Below, in pieces: positions 14,620 through 16,183 of a stretch of 16,183 nt of DNA (position 1 is the stretch's first letter; each line of letters begins with the position of its first letter). This DNA is from JAAYAY01 sp964429355 (GTDB lineage: Bacteria; Planctomycetota; Planctomycetia; Pirellulales; Thermoguttaceae). The translations under genes and the position numbers were made by a program. The notes under the pieces are model-generated. The model did no database searches. It was not told the origin of the DNA and saw only the letters and a list, made by a program, of their open reading frames with translations. The DNA is taken from positions 1-16,183 of the forward strand of contig CAYSCH010000220.1 of assembly GCA_964429355.1 (NCBI GenBank), written 5' to 3'.

Positions 14620-15987
14620 TCACCCCGCCTCTTCCACGACCCACGGCTTGCGATACTCGCGCCTCAGCAGTGCCGCCGCCCGCTGGTTCCCCACAATCCC
14701 TTCCGTCTTGGCGTCGATCGTCAGTTTTTCGCCCCCGAGGCGATAACTGATCGTGGCATAGTGGACCAGAAGCGTGCTGAGGTGGCCCGCCTCGATGTCG
14801 GCATTGGGCTCCTTGCGGCTCCGCACGCAGTCGACGAAGTTCTGCTGGTGCGGCGGGTCGGGAAATCGGCCGTACATCTGGTCGCGGACAACCGGCTCGC
14901 GGTTCTTGGGCCTGACAAAGACCTGCCATCCGGCCCCCATCCGCCCCACGACCATCATCGCCTCGCTGCCGTAGATCTCGATCCGCTCGGTGTTCTGCGG
15001 CCAGTGGGGAAAGAGGTCGCCGTCTCGGACTGCCTGGTCGGCCTTGAGCATGTAGGGCGTGTTGAGCGTCATCTCGAAGCTCATCATCAGGTCGTCGAAT
15101 TCGAGCACGGCGAGCTGAGTGTCGGGCGTCTCCGCGGCACCGTCGCGATTGTAACGGGCGCCGTGGGAGTAGACCGATCGCGGACTCGATACTCCGACCA
15201 GCCATCGGGCCAGATCGACCTGGTGGATGCCGTCGTAGTGCATGTCGCCCCCGCTGTATCGCCACAGGTATCGCCATTGGTTCCGCAGCGTTTCGTTGTA
15301 GGCGTGCTCGGGAGCCGGGCCGTTCCACATGTCCCAATCGAAGCCGGCCGGCGACTGGCTGTCGGGAGCCATGGGAAAGTTGCCTTCTCCCTTCTGGTTG
15401 AATACCCGCACCAGGTCGATCTTGCCCAGCTTGCCGTCGGTGATGTACTTCCTCGCCGCCCAGTTGTAGGGCGCGGAACGATTCTGAAATCCGATCTGGA
15501 CAATCCGCCCGTGCTTGCGGGCGGCCTCGACGGCCCGGCGCCCCTCCCAGGCATTGTGGCTCTGGGGCTTTTCACAGTAAACGTCCTTGCCGGCCTGGCA
15601 GCACCAGATCGTAGCCAGAGCGTGCCAGTGGGGCGGCGTCGCGATCACCACCGCGTCGACGGACGGGTCGTCGAGCATCTTGCGGAAATCCTGGGCGTAC
15701 TGGGGCATACGCCCGCCCTGGATCGCAGCAATTCCCTTGGCGCGGGTTTCGTACATCTGGCGATCCACGTCGCAGAACCAGGCCATCTCGCAATCGTCGC
15801 GCGCGGCAAATCCGTGGGCCAGCATGTTGCCCCGTCCGCGGCAACCGACGATCGCCAGAATGAGCTTGTCGTTGGCGGGCGTCGCCCCGACCGATCGCGG
15901 ATCCGCGAGAATCGTGATGCCGCCCGCCAGCCCGAGTGCCGATCCGGTCAAACGGCGGACAAACTCCCGACGGCCAATGTTCTTCAT
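14620..15987 (-). CDS. Tat-exported Gfo/Idh/MocA family oxidoreductase
   Basis: A 455-residue NAD(P)-dependent dehydrogenase-type protein, acting on a sugar or cyclitol whose identity cannot be told. The N-terminus has a twin-arginine signal (RREFV at 6-10, then a hydrophobic stretch to about 35), so it is exported folded, probably with its cofactor. The Rossmann fold begins at about 42, with the nucleotide-binding loop GCRGRG at 48-53. The family's E139-K-P motif lies in YCEKPQSH. The catalytic-type pair is H255 and D258 in GIHQVDLARW. Many planctomycete paralogues share this layout. The start at 15987 has AAGGGGAG about 7 bases upstream and begins the Tat signal. The frame stays open to the window edge, but the extra 65 residues have no signal function and cross the promoter. 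It is transcribed alone and converges on ppk1. Confidence 0.92.
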   Translation of the reverse strand: MKNIGRREFVRRLTGSALGLAGGITILADPRSVGATPANDKLILAIVGCRGRGNMLAHGFAARDDCEMAWFCDVDRQMYETRAKGIAAIQGGRMPQYAQDFRKMLDDPSVDAVVIATPPHWHALATIWCCQAGKDVYCEKPQSHNAWEGRRAVEAARKHGRIVQIGFQNRSAPYNWAARKYITDGKLGKIDLVRVFNQKGEGNFPMAPDSQSPAGFDWDMWNGPAPEHAYNETLRNQWRYLWRYSGGDMHYDGIHQVDLARWLVGVSSPRSVYSHGARYNRDGAAETPDTQLAVLEFDDLMMSFEMTLNTPYMLKADQAVRDGDLFPHWPQNTERIEIYGSEAMMVVGRMGAGWQVFVRPKNREPVVRDQMYGRFPDPPHQQNFVDCVRSRKEPNADIEAGHLSTLLVHYATISYRLGGEKLTIDAKTEGIVGNQRAAALLRREYRKPWVVEEAG

Positions 15988-16057
15988 GGCAAGACTCCCC
16001 TTCCGATGCGCCCGTCGCAAGACGGGCCGAGGCCAACTTTCGATCCAGGTGGGATCG

Positions 16058-16085
16058 AGTCTACCTCGGCTGCTGGCCGTGTCAA
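16058..16085 (-). promoter_or_regulatory. Predicted sigma70-type promoter of the oxidoreductase
   Basis: On the minus strand a perfect TTGACA (16085-16080), 16 bases and TAGACT (16063-16058, 4 of 6 matches). It predicts a leader of about 65 bases before the ATG at 15987. It is the best promoter match in the window after the hydrolase one, and it supports the internal start. Confidence 0.5.
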
Positions 16086-16160
16086 CCAAACGGCCTTGCG
16101 TGATTCCCGGAATAATCGTCGTCATGAAGATAGCCGCGTGGGCTTGCCCCTGTTGGAGTA

Positions 16161-16174
16161 CAGGCTTTAGCCTG
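16161..16174. repeat. Palindromic element CAGGCT-TT-AGCCTG
   Basis: A 6-bp inverted repeat around two T, set in a GTTGGAGTACAGGCTTTAGC-type context at the right edge of the window. From memory, similar CAGGCT/AGCCTG strings are frequent between genes of planctomycetes, so this may be one copy of a dispersed repeat. Only one copy is in the window. Confidence 0.45.
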
Positions 16175-16183
16175 CCCACCATG

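Noticed and set aside
14575..16170. Plus-strand open frame of about 531 codons opposite the oxidoreductase
   Set aside because: The minus-strand product has a Tat signal, Rossmann loop and EKP motif, while the plus-strand frame has no recognisable features and no ribosome site.
15988..16182. Extension of the oxidoreductase reading frame to the window edge (65 extra residues)
   Set aside because: It crosses the TTGACA promoter and the palindromic repeat, and would bury the Tat signal, which must be N-terminal.

Overview
The window looks like a chromosomal segment of a GC-rich planctomycete (Planctomycetota, perhaps Pirellulales-like). This is inference from gene content: a plant-type DEG protease with two PDZ regions, a Tat-exported Gfo/Idh/MocA oxidoreductase, a large GH78 rhamnosidase, a CHAD/Ppx/PPK1 polyphosphate cluster, weak Shine-Dalgarno sites, and many stop-free antisense frames caused by high GC at third codon positions. 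No rRNA, tRNA, CRISPR array or intact mobile element is visible.

Left edge (1-884): the end of an insertion sequence, probably IS21-type, abuts a decayed ISKra4-like transposase broken by at least three frameshifts. A purine-rich non-coding stretch follows, with three 10-bp repeats. Then come, on the minus strand, an exported DEG/HtrA-like serine protease (885-2423) with its own promoter, and a translationally coupled pair (2625-3694): a six-helix membrane protein and a small winged-helix regulator. Two dyads lie just upstream of this pair and may be its operators.

Middle (3695-9680): a gene-free gap of about 790 bp contains palindromes and a good sigma70-type promoter candidate. It leads into a plus-strand group of an exported beta-lactamase-fold serine hydrolase, a DUF3237 protein and an exported GH78 alpha-L-rhamnosidase, probably serving breakdown of rhamnose-containing, possibly acylated, glycans. 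A second gap of about 400 bp follows.

Right half (9681-14494): a tight plus-strand operon of CHAD protein, Ppx/GppA exopolyphosphatase and polyphosphate kinase PPK1. It puts polyphosphate binding, breakdown and synthesis under shared expression. The CHAD protein carries an unusual acidic C-terminal tail. After a short convergent spacer with three hairpins, a Tat-signal Gfo/Idh/MocA oxidoreductase (14620-15987) runs on the minus strand from a clear TTGACA promoter. The window ends in a short palindromic sequence that looks like a dispersed repeat.

I found no clear new defence or mobile system. The points most worth following are the acidic-tailed CHAD protein in the polyphosphate operon, the regulator/membrane pair with its dyads, and the serine hydrolase-DUF3237-rhamnosidase group.
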